DNA from: CAWJPY01 sp963844865
Lineage (GTDB): Bacteria; Acidobacteriota; Thermoanaerobaculia; Thermoanaerobaculales; Sulfomarinibacteraceae
Length of the DNA: 64,000 nucleotides
Assembly: GCA_963844865.1 (NCBI GenBank)
Contig: CAWJPY010000021.1
Span: 242,581 to 306,580 of the forward strand
Direction of reading: 5' to 3'
Of this stretch, positions 52,301-59,718 are shown piece after piece. Below the pieces are notes generated by a model. It saw only the letters and a program-made list of their open reading frames with translations. It did no database searches and was not told the DNA's origin. Made by a program: the position numbers and the translations under genes. Numbering within the stretch: the first letter of the stretch is position 1; each line of letters starts with the position of its first letter.

Positions 52301-54821
52301 TGTCGTCGAGGATGAAGCCGACGGCGTGGGCCGCGATCGGCACGTGGGTGAACAGGAAGAAGTCCGCCGCGGGGTTGGAGCCGGCCGACATGGTGAGCAG
52401 CTTGCGGCTGCAGTCCGGACGGCTGGTGCCCGCGAAGGGCGCCGCGATCTGCTGGTCCGGGTACAGGGTCAGGTAGCCGGGGATGGCGTGGTCCGGACCC
52501 ACGCAGGGCGGCGGCACCAGGGCCGGCGCCGGGTTGCGCTCGTCCCCGAAGTCCACGTTCTTGTTCTCGGGGTTGTACAGCTCGTAGCCGGGCGGCGGCA
52601 CCACCTCGAGCACGTAGTCGCCGGGCTTGAAGTACCGCTTCCCGTCGGATCCGACCGCGGTGTAGGCGTCGCAGTTGCCGGTCGCGAGCTCCCCGCAGGT
52701 CACGTCCGGTCCGAACGCGAACCCGCCGTCGAACACCGCCGGCCGCACCTGGTTGAAGACGCGCAGGCCGTCGTAGCAGTCAGTGTCGGTGCCCAGCGGT
52801 CCGGGTCCGTCGGGGTCGTAGTGGAAGGGGCCGCTGGCGCCGTTGCCCCACTTGCAGCCCGTGGGGGGATTGTCGTCCCAGCTGTCGCTGGTGGTGGTGG
52901 CGATCAGCTCGCTGCCGGTCGCATCGTAGAGGTTGATCTGGACGTTGGGGATCCCCGGCTCCCACGGCTCGGCAGCCGCCAACCGGGGGTCGTTCTCCGC
53001 CCTCGTGGTGTCGTAGTACACGACCCCGGTGAAGCCGCCGTTCACCCCGTCGGGGTAGTGGCGCTTGCCCCACTCGAAGACGTTGGTCTGGCCCAGAAAG
53101 CCCTGGAAGCCGGCCAGCAGCACCGGCCCGAGGTCGATCCGGTCCTTCGTGGTCTCGATGCAGACGCTGGGATCGGCGCAGGCCGGGTCCGGCGGGTTGG
53201 TCTGGTCCTGGGGCGTGAGGAGACCACCGTAGCTGGACGGATCGGCGGGATTGATGGGCCCGCCGTTGTCCACGGTGACCTTCAGCCCGGTAGCCTGGAA
53301 GCGGCCGTAGTCCACCTCCGCCACCAGCCACGAGAAGAACGGGAAGACCTGGTCGAAGGCGAAGGCGCCCTCGAAGTCCGTGACGTTGGTCTGGTAGAGG
53401 GTGCCGTCACGCCAGCGCAGGTTGAGCACCTGGTCGTTGATGGGCGGCTCGCCGTCGTCCCACACCCCGTTGCCGTTGATGTCGTTGTAGACGTACCACT
53501 CCTGGCGATGGAACCACTGGAAGACCGGCACCTCGCCCAGGTTGCACGACCCGCTCGGGGTGTTGCACTGCCCGTCGGTGATCGTGACCCCCTTGAAGGC
53601 GAAGATCAGGTCCAGGTTCTCGTCGAACACCCCGAGCTGGTAGTTGCCGTCCGGGACGTTGGGGATGGAGAATTGGCAGTTGCCGTCGGTGGGGGCGGCG
53701 TAGATGCCCTGGCCGGTGCCGACCGCCATGTCGTTGAGCCCGACCCACGGCGTGGTGTGGCCGAAGCACAGCCCGTCGTAGAAGGTGTAGTCGGGCGGCC
53801 TCGACATGTGCTGGTTGACGACGGTACCGCTGATGGTGGCGCCGCCGCCCGCCGGAATGTTGTTGAACTCCCTGATGTAGCCCAGGAACACGTGGTAGCC
53901 GGGAGGCCCGAACTCGGCGAAGAAGCCGGGCTCGGCGGCCTTCACCCAGGCGTCGTTGATCTTGGTGCCCTCGATGGTGGAGGTCTGCTGCCAGCCCATC
54001 CCGGCGGGTGGCACCGCGGTGATGCCGTACTTGCCGGGAGCCAGGTTCTTGATGACCACGACCCCGTCCGGCCCCGTGACCAGGGGCTGCCAGCCGATCA
54101 CGTTGCCGTTGACGTCGTACTGGGTCCCGAGCGGGTGACCGAAGGCGTCCTGGCTCTGGATGCCCGACGCCGCGCCGTAGCGGCCGCCACCGTCCTCGAC
54201 GACGATCTGGAAGCCGCTCATGTCGGTGTTGCCGGGGTTGGCCGGATCCTCACCCGGGAGATCGGGCACGTTGTTGATCGGGAAGTTGTCCTCGAAGACC
54301 AGGACGGTGATCTGAGCCATCGGGATCGGCCACTGGTTCACGTACACCGTGACATCGGTGTCGCCGTCGTCGAAGGCCGCGCCGCCGATCTGGTAGCCGG
54401 TGCGGGGCACCACGGACAGGTAGTAGTGGTTCACGGCGCCGCCATCCGGATCGGAGAACGGCAGCGACGCACACTGCGCCTGGGCCTGCCACGCCGTGTC
54501 CGAGCCCGCGCAGCCCGTGGCCACCAGGGGCATGTACGAGCGTTGGAAGCTGACCGACAACGTGTTGTTGTCCGACTGCGGGACCCCGCCGCTGGTGGGG
54601 ACGTGATACATCAGGTCCTCCTCCACCAGCCAGCGATAGTCGGAACCGTCCAGGTTGGTCTGGGTCCCGTCCGCGGCGACACCGACGACGTGGATCGTCG
54701 GCATCTGCGCGTGGACAACGGGCGCCACCAGCAGGCCGAGACACAGCACCGCCCCCAGCAGGAGCAGGCTGGGGCGCGCGCCTCGGACGCCGGACGTCTG
54801 TTCGTTCATCCTCGTTCTCAT
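49377..54821 (-). CDS. 1,814-residue exported protein with SdrD-B-like domains and a right-handed beta-helix
   Basis: The signal peptide ends VVHAQ. Residues ~40-960 contain repeated carboxypeptidase-regulatory/SdrD B-like units (YVYNDINGNGVWDDGEPPIND, GFTGVVYYDTTRAENDP, FLPITIRDWTGRVIGQT), each with Asp/Asn-rich loops that could bind calcium. A TIG/IPT-like stretch follows (residues ~1010-1170). Residues ~1180-1700 form a parallel beta-helix: DAIDAAGRNDLLLVRPGQYNE, VDGFTIKSADTGGGIIVNG, NNRITNNNGFYGGGI and similar turns. The C-terminus is Ala-rich with no sorting motif I recognise. AAGGAGG lies 6 nt before the ATG, which overlaps the previous stop as ATGA. It is likely a surface scaffold made with the multicopper proteins. 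Confidence 0.82.
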   Translation of the reverse strand: MRTRMNEQTSGVRGARPSLLLLGAVLCLGLLVAPVVHAQMPTIHVVGVAADGTQTNLDGSDYRWLVEEDLMYHVPTSGGVPQSDNNTLSVSFQRSYMPLVATGCAGSDTAWQAQAQCASLPFSDPDGGAVNHYYLSVVPRTGYQIGGAAFDDGDTDVTVYVNQWPIPMAQITVLVFEDNFPINNVPDLPGEDPANPGNTDMSGFQIVVEDGGGRYGAASGIQSQDAFGHPLGTQYDVNGNVIGWQPLVTGPDGVVVIKNLAPGKYGITAVPPAGMGWQQTSTIEGTKINDAWVKAAEPGFFAEFGPPGYHVFLGYIREFNNIPAGGGATISGTVVNQHMSRPPDYTFYDGLCFGHTTPWVGLNDMAVGTGQGIYAAPTDGNCQFSIPNVPDGNYQLGVFDENLDLIFAFKGVTITDGQCNTPSGSCNLGEVPVFQWFHRQEWYVYNDINGNGVWDDGEPPINDQVLNLRWRDGTLYQTNVTDFEGAFAFDQVFPFFSWLVAEVDYGRFQATGLKVTVDNGGPINPADPSSYGGLLTPQDQTNPPDPACADPSVCIETTKDRIDLGPVLLAGFQGFLGQTNVFEWGKRHYPDGVNGGFTGVVYYDTTRAENDPRLAAAEPWEPGIPNVQINLYDATGSELIATTTSDSWDDNPPTGCKWGNGASGPFHYDPDGPGPLGTDTDCYDGLRVFNQVRPAVFDGGFAFGPDVTCGELATGNCDAYTAVGSDGKRYFKPGDYVLEVVPPPGYELYNPENKNVDFGDERNPAPALVPPPCVGPDHAIPGYLTLYPDQQIAAPFAGTSRPDCSRKLLTMSAGSNPAADFFLFTHVPIAAHAVGFILDDTQNEFDPNSPNFGEKYAPPFLPITIRDWTGRVIGQTLSDQYGVYNFLTPSTTSGNLPQPSGVSPNMLTACMNDPGDDPNNPDPNWNQQYSTFCYTLQYMPGATTYLDTPVVPVAAYAGPDQFPLDCEYPDGTPRIYSVDVQGNGVGGGPYIATYGGQNNARLAGTPSIVITSVGTMSVINPNYCNPAAGACPAGSDTTNKLIARDFGFGNAQGSVTLVGGRANRDDATNALIAGKITSWSDTQIVITFDGADSGFNLGPVGGRQLMITRGDNGQATKVGVTVQVGLRRGANVVQVGPPPAGAALDHTLQDAIDAAGRNDLLLVRPGQYNEMVVMWKPVQLQGWGEGSTIISAIKAPANKLDEWRTLVNALISSGSIDLLPGQEVGTGTPEPITLWHEEGAGVLVLSRASGRDSFNRNAGARVDGFTIKSADTGGGIIVNGYADYLDVSNNRITNNNGFYGGGIRVGHPELTAEQPDGTFGYTDGDNDYVRVHHNQVVFNGGLGGAGGGISMCTGSDSYQVTSNWVCGNFSISNGGGIGHIGKSDGSWILYPNVGPQSQRVWTLVDPPLIADNTVIFNENFYQGLTVSGGGIFIGGGQPLTAGTLSPGAGNLRVIGNLIQGNSAGAGDGGGMRLAMVNGEDVAANPGNVAPRNGNEGRFDPRPWYAVDLYNNMIVDNSAGLAGGGISLQDAVEVRIRDNTIANNESLATAGEAFSVGNPNQSNPQPGAGVVSRSHSAALQAASAGVGTFSTPSVFAQNIIWQNRQFYFYVDSSSGCQPGNTSCTSTFGLCPDPSGTLACPAPGTALVFDDLGVLGAAGSLTCTDCLTTPGGWTAPAAGDPSALFVSEYFNGPRSSVLGLVQPEITTAIEAPAAFDEGGNFIRARFGPLSLYQDATTDGDPGTLFGDYHIIPGSAAHDSASGGLDDDFDGDVRPQGGGYDFGADEIAEAAPVAAGGAAAQAKRADAPAASRAGSSN

Positions 54822-55198
54822 CGCTTCCCTCCTTGGTCCTCAGAAACGGTTACCGTAGGCGCGATCAAACCCATCGCGGCTTGCTGGTCGAGGCTCATGT
54901 CCCAATCTCCATCTCTCGGCTGCGACCCATCCCCGGCGCCGTCGGCGCTCGCCAGCTCGACGAGACGCACCGTGGCGATGCGCCGGATCTGGAGCGCACA
55001 GTCGCGGAGGATCCCGTCCAACAGCAGGCACCCGTCGTGCTCGCACTCCTCGCGCTCGCCGTTGGCGAGATCGAGGAGGGAGGACGACAGGTCGAGAGCC
55101 CGCTGCGCTCGACGCCGGCACTCCAGCGACGACCTCACCTGCTCCGAGCTCCGACTCGATGTCAGTGCACCATTGTGTCCGGGGTCACTCTCACGCAT
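54818..55198 (-). CDS. Small Cys-containing helical protein heading the multicopper operon
   Basis: A 126-residue protein with no signal peptide. It is mostly charged and helical (SEQVRSSLECRRRAQRALDLSSSLLDLANGEREECEHDGCLLLDGILRDCALQIRR when read in order), with cysteines in ECEHDGC that could bind a metal. No family recognised. It overlaps the giant protein gene by ATGA. The start at 55198 is chosen because a sigma-54 promoter at 55213-55230 would begin transcription at about 55203; an ATG at 55258 would put the promoter inside the gene. A regulatory or sensing role is possible but unsupported. Confidence 0.55.
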   Translation of the reverse strand: MRESDPGHNGALTSSRSSEQVRSSLECRRRAQRALDLSSSLLDLANGEREECEHDGCLLLDGILRDCALQIRRIATVRLVELASADGAGDGSQPRDGDWDMSLDQQAAMGLIAPTVTVSEDQGGKR

Positions 55199-55212
55199 TT
55201 CGCGTTGACTCT

Positions 55213-55230
55213 GCGCAAGGGTTGTGCCAA
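55213..55230 (-). promoter_or_regulatory. Candidate sigma-54 (-24/-12) promoter of the multicopper operon
   Basis: On the minus strand TTGGCACAACCCTTGCGC runs from 55230 to 55213. It keeps the full TGGCAC and TTGC blocks, and GG (55228-55227) and GC (55216-55215) are separated by exactly 10 bases, as the sigma-54 consensus requires. The predicted start is near 55203, 5 nt above the ATG at 55198. No enhancer-binding regulator gene is visible in the window. Confidence 0.55.
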
Positions 55231-55671
55231 CTCGGCCGGACGGCCGACAAAACCTCATAACTCGGGCTCGTGTAGGTAGTTAGAGAGAATTCTGGATGAG
55301 CATGGGCAGGTCGCGGCCCGAAGCCCGGGGAGACGGTGAGACACCCCGCCACCGTACCAGTCCTCCGCCGTGTGCGCCGCAAATGAACAACGATTCCTGA
55401 GAAATGCAGCCCGCCGTGGTGGTGGTTCTGATCCTCTCTCCCAGCGGAACCGTCTCACTGTCAATTCGTGAGACAGTGAGACAGTGAGACAACGGCGGTT
55501 CGGGCGGCGCCCTGTTCGCATCGTGAACAGTCACTGGCCAGGAGCGTGGTGCAGCACCGGAGAGGAGCAGGTATCCCCCCTCACCGTGGATCAGATGCGC
55601 CGGGTGCCGCGCCGGCTCTGGTGGGGGTCAGCCTGCACGCCGGCGCGCGGCCCCCTCCCCGTCCCCCTCCG
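55231..55671. other. Intergenic region with GTGAGACA repeats
   Basis: About 440 bp between two leftward transcription units. It holds the octamer and inverted repeats at 55336-55491 described separately. I see no convincing gene; short open frames here look non-coding. Confidence 0.5.
55336..55491. repeat. GTGAGACA octamers and inverted repeat
   Basis: GTGAGACA is repeated three times without a gap at 55468-55491. GTCTCACTGTC at 55452-55462 is the inverted partner of GACAGTGAGAC, which occurs at 55472-55482 and 55480-55490, so alternative hairpins can form. A further GTGAGACACC is at 55336-55345. Confidence 0.75.
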
Positions 55672-57357
55672 TCAGTGGATGACCCACTCGCTCGCCGCCT
55701 CCAACGCCGGTGGGTCGCCGTCCGCGACCCGGGCCACGTAGCACCCCTTCGACGCATACCGTTGACCCGGTCCGAAGCTGAGGCGTGGGTACACCGCGAT
55801 GGAGTAGTACTGGTCCCGCATCATGTCCACGCGCTCCAGGAAGTAGTCGCGGTAGAAGTCGTCCCGCATCGACTTGACCATGCCGGCCAACATCCATCCC
55901 AGGAAGTACATCTTGGACTGGATCTCGAAGTTGGTGACCGGCAGTCCCTTGCTCTGCAGCCAACGCCGCGTCACCAGGCGCGACCGCTCCTCGTCCTTGG
56001 GGAACGACAGGGGATGGGTGACGTAGGCGATGTCTCGGATCGCAGCCGGCAGCACGGACGGCGCATCACCGAGCAGTGTCGCCGATGCCATCACTAGGGG
56101 CGGGCGCGGCTCCTCGCCCAGCCGTTCCACCCCGTCCAGGTCTCCCCCGGCGAGCCACAAGACCACCACCGCCCCCGCGTGCTCCGCCACCAGGCGGCCC
56201 CAGAACGGCTCCCCGAGGGGTTGGTCCTGAGCGAGCTCGACGTCCACGGGAGGCGCCAGCTCCATGGTGACCCGGGCCTCCCGAAACCCTCGCGCGGCCT
56301 CCCGCCCCGCAGGGCCGGCGCGGTACACCTGCACCACCTGGATGTTGCGCGCCAGATCCTGGCGGCGCCGCAGGAATCGCGCCGCCGCAGCTCCTTCCTG
56401 GTAGTAGCCCTTGGAGAAGTACAGGGTGTACCAGTCGGAGGCCGAGATGACGGGATAGTCGGTGATGGGGAAGATGCAGGGGATCTTGTTGCGCTCGCAG
56501 AAACGGTGGATCGGCGTCCAGTCGCCACCGCTGATGCCTCCGAGCAGGGCGAACACCGGCTCCCGTCGGTAGTGCTCCTCGAGCTGGGCCGGCCACGTGT
56601 CGCGAGGCCCCCTGAGCTCCCACACGGCGAGGGAGAAGCGGCGGTAGAACGAGTACCTCTCCTCCATGTTGAAGGGACCGTGCTGGGCGCGCCGCTCCTC
56701 GTGACGCATCTGGCCGTTGTGGTCATTCACGATGACCTCGAGAGGGCCCAGCATGGCCTCGCGATCCTCCGGGCTGACGTCGTCCCCGATCACGGTGGCG
56801 AACTTGAGGGTCTTGCCGTCCACCCCCGGCGAGAACTCGGACGAGAGGTTCTTGAGGTAGTAGACCAGGATCTCCATGTCCCTGGTGGACATCTTGTATC
56901 GGGGCATCACCCAGCTCAGCTCACGGTCGTCGGGGTCCTTGCCGGCCCAGATGGCGCGGGCCACGAGGCGGTCGGTATAGGCCTTCCGGAACGGGGGCGG
57001 GTTCAGCCAGTGCGGCAGCCGCTCCTCGGACTGCCGCTTCATCTCCCGGCCCACCAGGGGTTTGTAGAGCCAGGACCCACAGGTCGGGAGGGTCACCACC
57101 GTCCCCTCGATGGAGCCCATGCCGCTGCGCAGGTGGCAGCTCTCGCAGCTGAACATGGTGCCGTCCACCTCGATGTCCTCCTGGACGAGGGCGCGCATCG
57201 GCTCCCCTGAAGGCAGGACGCCCCGCCGGTACATCATCTCTCCCAGCTTCAAGGCCTCGTCCCGCGTCAGGCCGACGACGCCCTCCGGTTCTCCGGCCGC
57301 CGCGAGCGTCGCGATGCCGCAGACCACGATCAGCAGCGCCAGTGCCCCTTTCCTCAT
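55672..57357 (-). CDS. Cytochrome c fused to a periplasmic amino-acid-binding-protein-like domain
   Basis: A 561-residue exported protein. After a signal peptide, residues ~25-150 form a mono-haem cytochrome c with CESCH at 71-75 and a candidate axial Met in WVMPRYKMS. Residues ~155-550 resemble type I periplasmic binding proteins (the Peripla_BP_6 family of branched-chain amino acid and amide binders): FATVIGDDVSPEDREAM, YSFYRRFSLAVWE, FALLGGISGGDWTPIHRF, IPCIFPITDYPVISASDWY, GYYQEGAAAARFL. Its ATG overlaps the SCO stop as ATGA, with GGGAGGGAGG upstream. I know of no characterised protein with this fusion. It may sense a ligand and pass electrons, or deliver them to a copper protein. Confidence 0.85.
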   Translation of the reverse strand: MRKGALALLIVVCGIATLAAAGEPEGVVGLTRDEALKLGEMMYRRGVLPSGEPMRALVQEDIEVDGTMFSCESCHLRSGMGSIEGTVVTLPTCGSWLYKPLVGREMKRQSEERLPHWLNPPPFRKAYTDRLVARAIWAGKDPDDRELSWVMPRYKMSTRDMEILVYYLKNLSSEFSPGVDGKTLKFATVIGDDVSPEDREAMLGPLEVIVNDHNGQMRHEERRAQHGPFNMEERYSFYRRFSLAVWELRGPRDTWPAQLEEHYRREPVFALLGGISGGDWTPIHRFCERNKIPCIFPITDYPVISASDWYTLYFSKGYYQEGAAAARFLRRRQDLARNIQVVQVYRAGPAGREAARGFREARVTMELAPPVDVELAQDQPLGEPFWGRLVAEHAGAVVVLWLAGGDLDGVERLGEEPRPPLVMASATLLGDAPSVLPAAIRDIAYVTHPLSFPKDEERSRLVTRRWLQSKGLPVTNFEIQSKMYFLGWMLAGMVKSMRDDFYRDYFLERVDMMRDQYYSIAVYPRLSFGPGQRYASKGCYVARVADGDPPALEAASEWVIH

Positions 57358-58007
57358 GTCGCGCCTCCCTCCCCTCGGTCCGACCCGCCGCGCGCTTCGT
57401 CGTACTCCGCCAGAAGGTCCTTGCTGCCCGGGAAGCCGTACAGTCTCACCCAGTGGTCCGCGTCCGGGCCGTGCACGAAGATCAAGGGCCGGTGGGACAT
57501 CTTGTCGGGCACGAACGCGTCGAAGGCGCGCATGACCTTGTCGATGTCCTCCCTCGTGCCGGTCAAGAAGTCCCACCCGGGCTTCGCGTCGTAGCGCTCC
57601 AGATACTCACGGAGCTGCGGTGGTCCGTCGTGCTCGGGGTCGATGGTGATCGACACCAGCTCGGCCTGCAGCGGATCCTCGATGCGGCGTTGGAGGCTGG
57701 CGTACCCGGCGGAGAGCACCGGACAGATGGTGGTGCAGGTGGCGAAGATGAACTCCACGAACACCGGACGCTCGGACAGCAGCTTGGCCCGCAGGGGAAC
57801 CCGGTCACCGCGCTGGTTGACGAGCGTCACGTCCGGAACTTCGACCGTCACCTCCTCGCGCGTGTACTTCCCGCTGCCCGCCGGCCGCGGGAGAGCGGCC
57901 ATGGCCGCGACCACGGTCAGCACGCCGGCCACCATAGCCCGCCCTGTCCGTCCGCGGCGCCCGCCCCGGAACGCCCCCGTCAACGACTCAACCCTGCTCT
58001 CTTGCAT
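57354..58007 (-). CDS. SCO1/SenC-family copper chaperone
   Basis: A 217-residue protein with an N-terminal membrane anchor or signal (AMVAGVLTVVAAMAALP) and a thioredoxin-like SCO domain. The copper-binding CxxxC is CTTIC in FIFATCTTICPVL, and the later conserved histidine can be assigned to KMSHRPLIFVHGPD. SCO proteins deliver copper to the CuA site of cytochrome oxidase or keep such sites reduced; with NosL in the same operon, copper delivery fits. It begins 12 bp after the polytopic membrane protein gene and overlaps the cytochrome fusion gene. Confidence 0.9.
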   Translation of the reverse strand: MQESRVESLTGAFRGGRRGRTGRAMVAGVLTVVAAMAALPRPAGSGKYTREEVTVEVPDVTLVNQRGDRVPLRAKLLSERPVFVEFIFATCTTICPVLSAGYASLQRRIEDPLQAELVSITIDPEHDGPPQLREYLERYDAKPGWDFLTGTREDIDKVMRAFDAFVPDKMSHRPLIFVHGPDADHWVRLYGFPGSKDLLAEYDEARGGSDRGEGGAT

Positions 58008-58019
58008 GTGGACTCACCT

Positions 58020-59026
58020 TCAATACCCCATCAAGGACAACCCGCCGAAGACGATCGGCCACGATGCCATCGCCGTGAAGAGCACCACCGAGACCATGCT
58101 CCGGCCCAGCCAGCGCCGATCCGCCGCCAGCACCATCCCCTGCAGGCTGGGGATCCGGCGCAGGGGGAGGGAAAGGCCCGGCAGGAGGCCGTAGTACACG
58201 GCCGCGAACAGGCTCGCGTAGAGGGGGTAGCCCACGTAGGAGTAGCCCCCCTGGAAGACGTCGAACGGGCAGTGGTGGGTTGGCAGCTCATAGATGTACA
58301 ACGAGACGAAGGACACGATGGCGGCCAGGGAAACGACCAGCAGCACCGGCGCCAGCACGGACAGTGCGGCCGGGGGGCCGCCCAGCCGCGCCAAAGGCCG
58401 ATGGCCGCCTCCAAGACGAACGCCGCCAGGGTCACGTAGAACAACCACATCATCTCCGGCACCGGGAGGCCGGCCATCTCGCCGGCCACCGAGTGGCTGG
58501 CGTCGCTGAAGAGCGCCCCGCAACAGGACGTGATCACCTTGGGCTCCAGCCCCCCGAAGTAGTGGAGCTCGAGCACCAGGTCGGCGATCACCAGGGGGAC
58601 CAGCGCGAGCAGACCGACGTACTTCGCACGCACGATGGGAAAGTCGCCGGCGCGCTGGTCGAGCCGGTTGAACGCCATCCACACCGGAGCCGCGACCACG
58701 ATGAGCAGCTTCACGAGCAGCACCCACCAGCCTCCGCTGTGGGCATTCAACGACCCGGTGGCGCACATGGCGCCCACGAACAGGCCGTGGATGTCGTCCA
58801 CGGTGAACACGAACAGGAACAGGGACACTACCTCGAACCCGAGGGCGTAGGCGGACAGGGTGGAGACCAGGTAGGTTCTGCGCTCCATGCGGAGCTGGGC
58901 CTCAGAGGTGCTGTCGGCGTCCCAGCGGCGGATGATACGGAGCCCGGTCCAACCGGCCACCAGGAGCATCACCAGGACGATGCCGGATCCGATCAACAGG
59001 GCCAGGATTCCCGGGTGGAGGATCAT
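58020..59026 (-). CDS. Polytopic membrane protein with conserved Cys/His motifs (one frameshift)
   Basis: About 335 residues with eight or nine membrane helices. Distinctive motifs sit near the helix ends: MCATGSLNAHSGGW (Cys88), KVITSCCGALFS (Cys168 and Cys169) and, in the second half, YELPTHHCPFDVFQ. I believe relatives occur beside nosL-like genes in other bacteria, but the family has no name or function I can give. The paired Cys and HHC sites suggest copper or thiol chemistry in or next to the membrane. The frame shifts between 58380 and 58400 where one base is missing. The ATG overlaps the ATPase stop as ATGA. Confidence 0.75.
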
Positions 59027-59718
59027 GCCCCGGGCTCCCCCACCACGCGCCCGTCACGCATGGCCATGCGCCGGCTGACCATGGGATGCTCCGCCGCCAG
59101 GGGGTCGTGGGTGGCGATGACGATCGTGCGACCACCGCGGTTGAGCTCCTCCAGAATGCCCAGCAGCTCGAGGGAGAGGCTACGGTCCAGGTGGGCGGTC
59201 GGCTCGTCGGCGATCACGACCTCGGGGTCGTTGACCAGGGCGCGCGCCACCGCCACCCGCTGCTGCTCACCCCCGGAGAGGTCCCGTGCGCGCCGTCGTC
59301 CCTTCCCCTCGAGGCCCAGCCGGGCCAGGATGTCGGCCGCCCGTCTCGCCATCTCCCGAAACCCCACCGGCTCGGGGTACAGAGGCAGGATCACGTTCTC
59401 GACGACGCTGCAGTCGGCCAGCAGGTGGTACTGCTGGAAGACGAACCCGAAGCGGCGGCGCCGCAGTCCGGTGAGGGACTCCTCGGACAGACGGCTGACG
59501 TCACGGTCCTCCACCACGACCCGGCCCGAGGTGGGACGCGACATGCAGCCCATGAGGCTCAGCAGCGACGTCTTGCCGGAGCCACTGGGACCCTCCAGGA
59601 CCAAGACCTCGCCCCGCCGCACGTCCACGCTCACGCCGTCCAGCGCGCGCACCTGGTCCGGGCGGCCTCGGTGGTAGACCTTGCTCACGTCCTCGGTGCG
59701 GATCAGCTCGCCGCTCAC
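59023..59718 (-). CDS. ABC transporter ATPase of the LolD/MacB type
   Basis: A 231-residue cytosolic ATPase. Walker A is GPSGSGKTSL, the signature is LSGGEQQRVAVARAL, Walker B is VVIADEPTAHLD and the switch histidine is in ATHDPL. The short size and the LSLMGCMSRPTSG start match the MacB/LolD/FtsE group that works with FtsX-type permeases by mechanotransmission rather than classical transport. The GTG start overlaps the permease stop as GTGA. With NosL and SCO nearby it could power copper transfer through the membrane or extraction of a copper lipoprotein; that is an inference. Confidence 0.92.
   Translation of the reverse strand: MSGELIRTEDVSKVYHRGRPDQVRALDGVSVDVRRGEVLVLEGPSGSGKTSLLSLMGCMSRPTSGRVVVEDRDVSRLSEESLTGLRRRRFGFVFQQYHLLADCSVVENVILPLYPEPVGFREMARRAADILARLGLEGKGRRRARDLSGGEQQRVAVARALVNDPEVVIADEPTAHLDRSLSLELLGILEELNRGGRTIVIATHDPLAAEHPMVSRRMAMRDGRVVGEPGA

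Noticed and set aside
55259..55534. Short minus-strand frames in the repeat-containing gap.
   Set aside because: They run through the GTGAGACA repeats, lack SD sites and look like no protein family.
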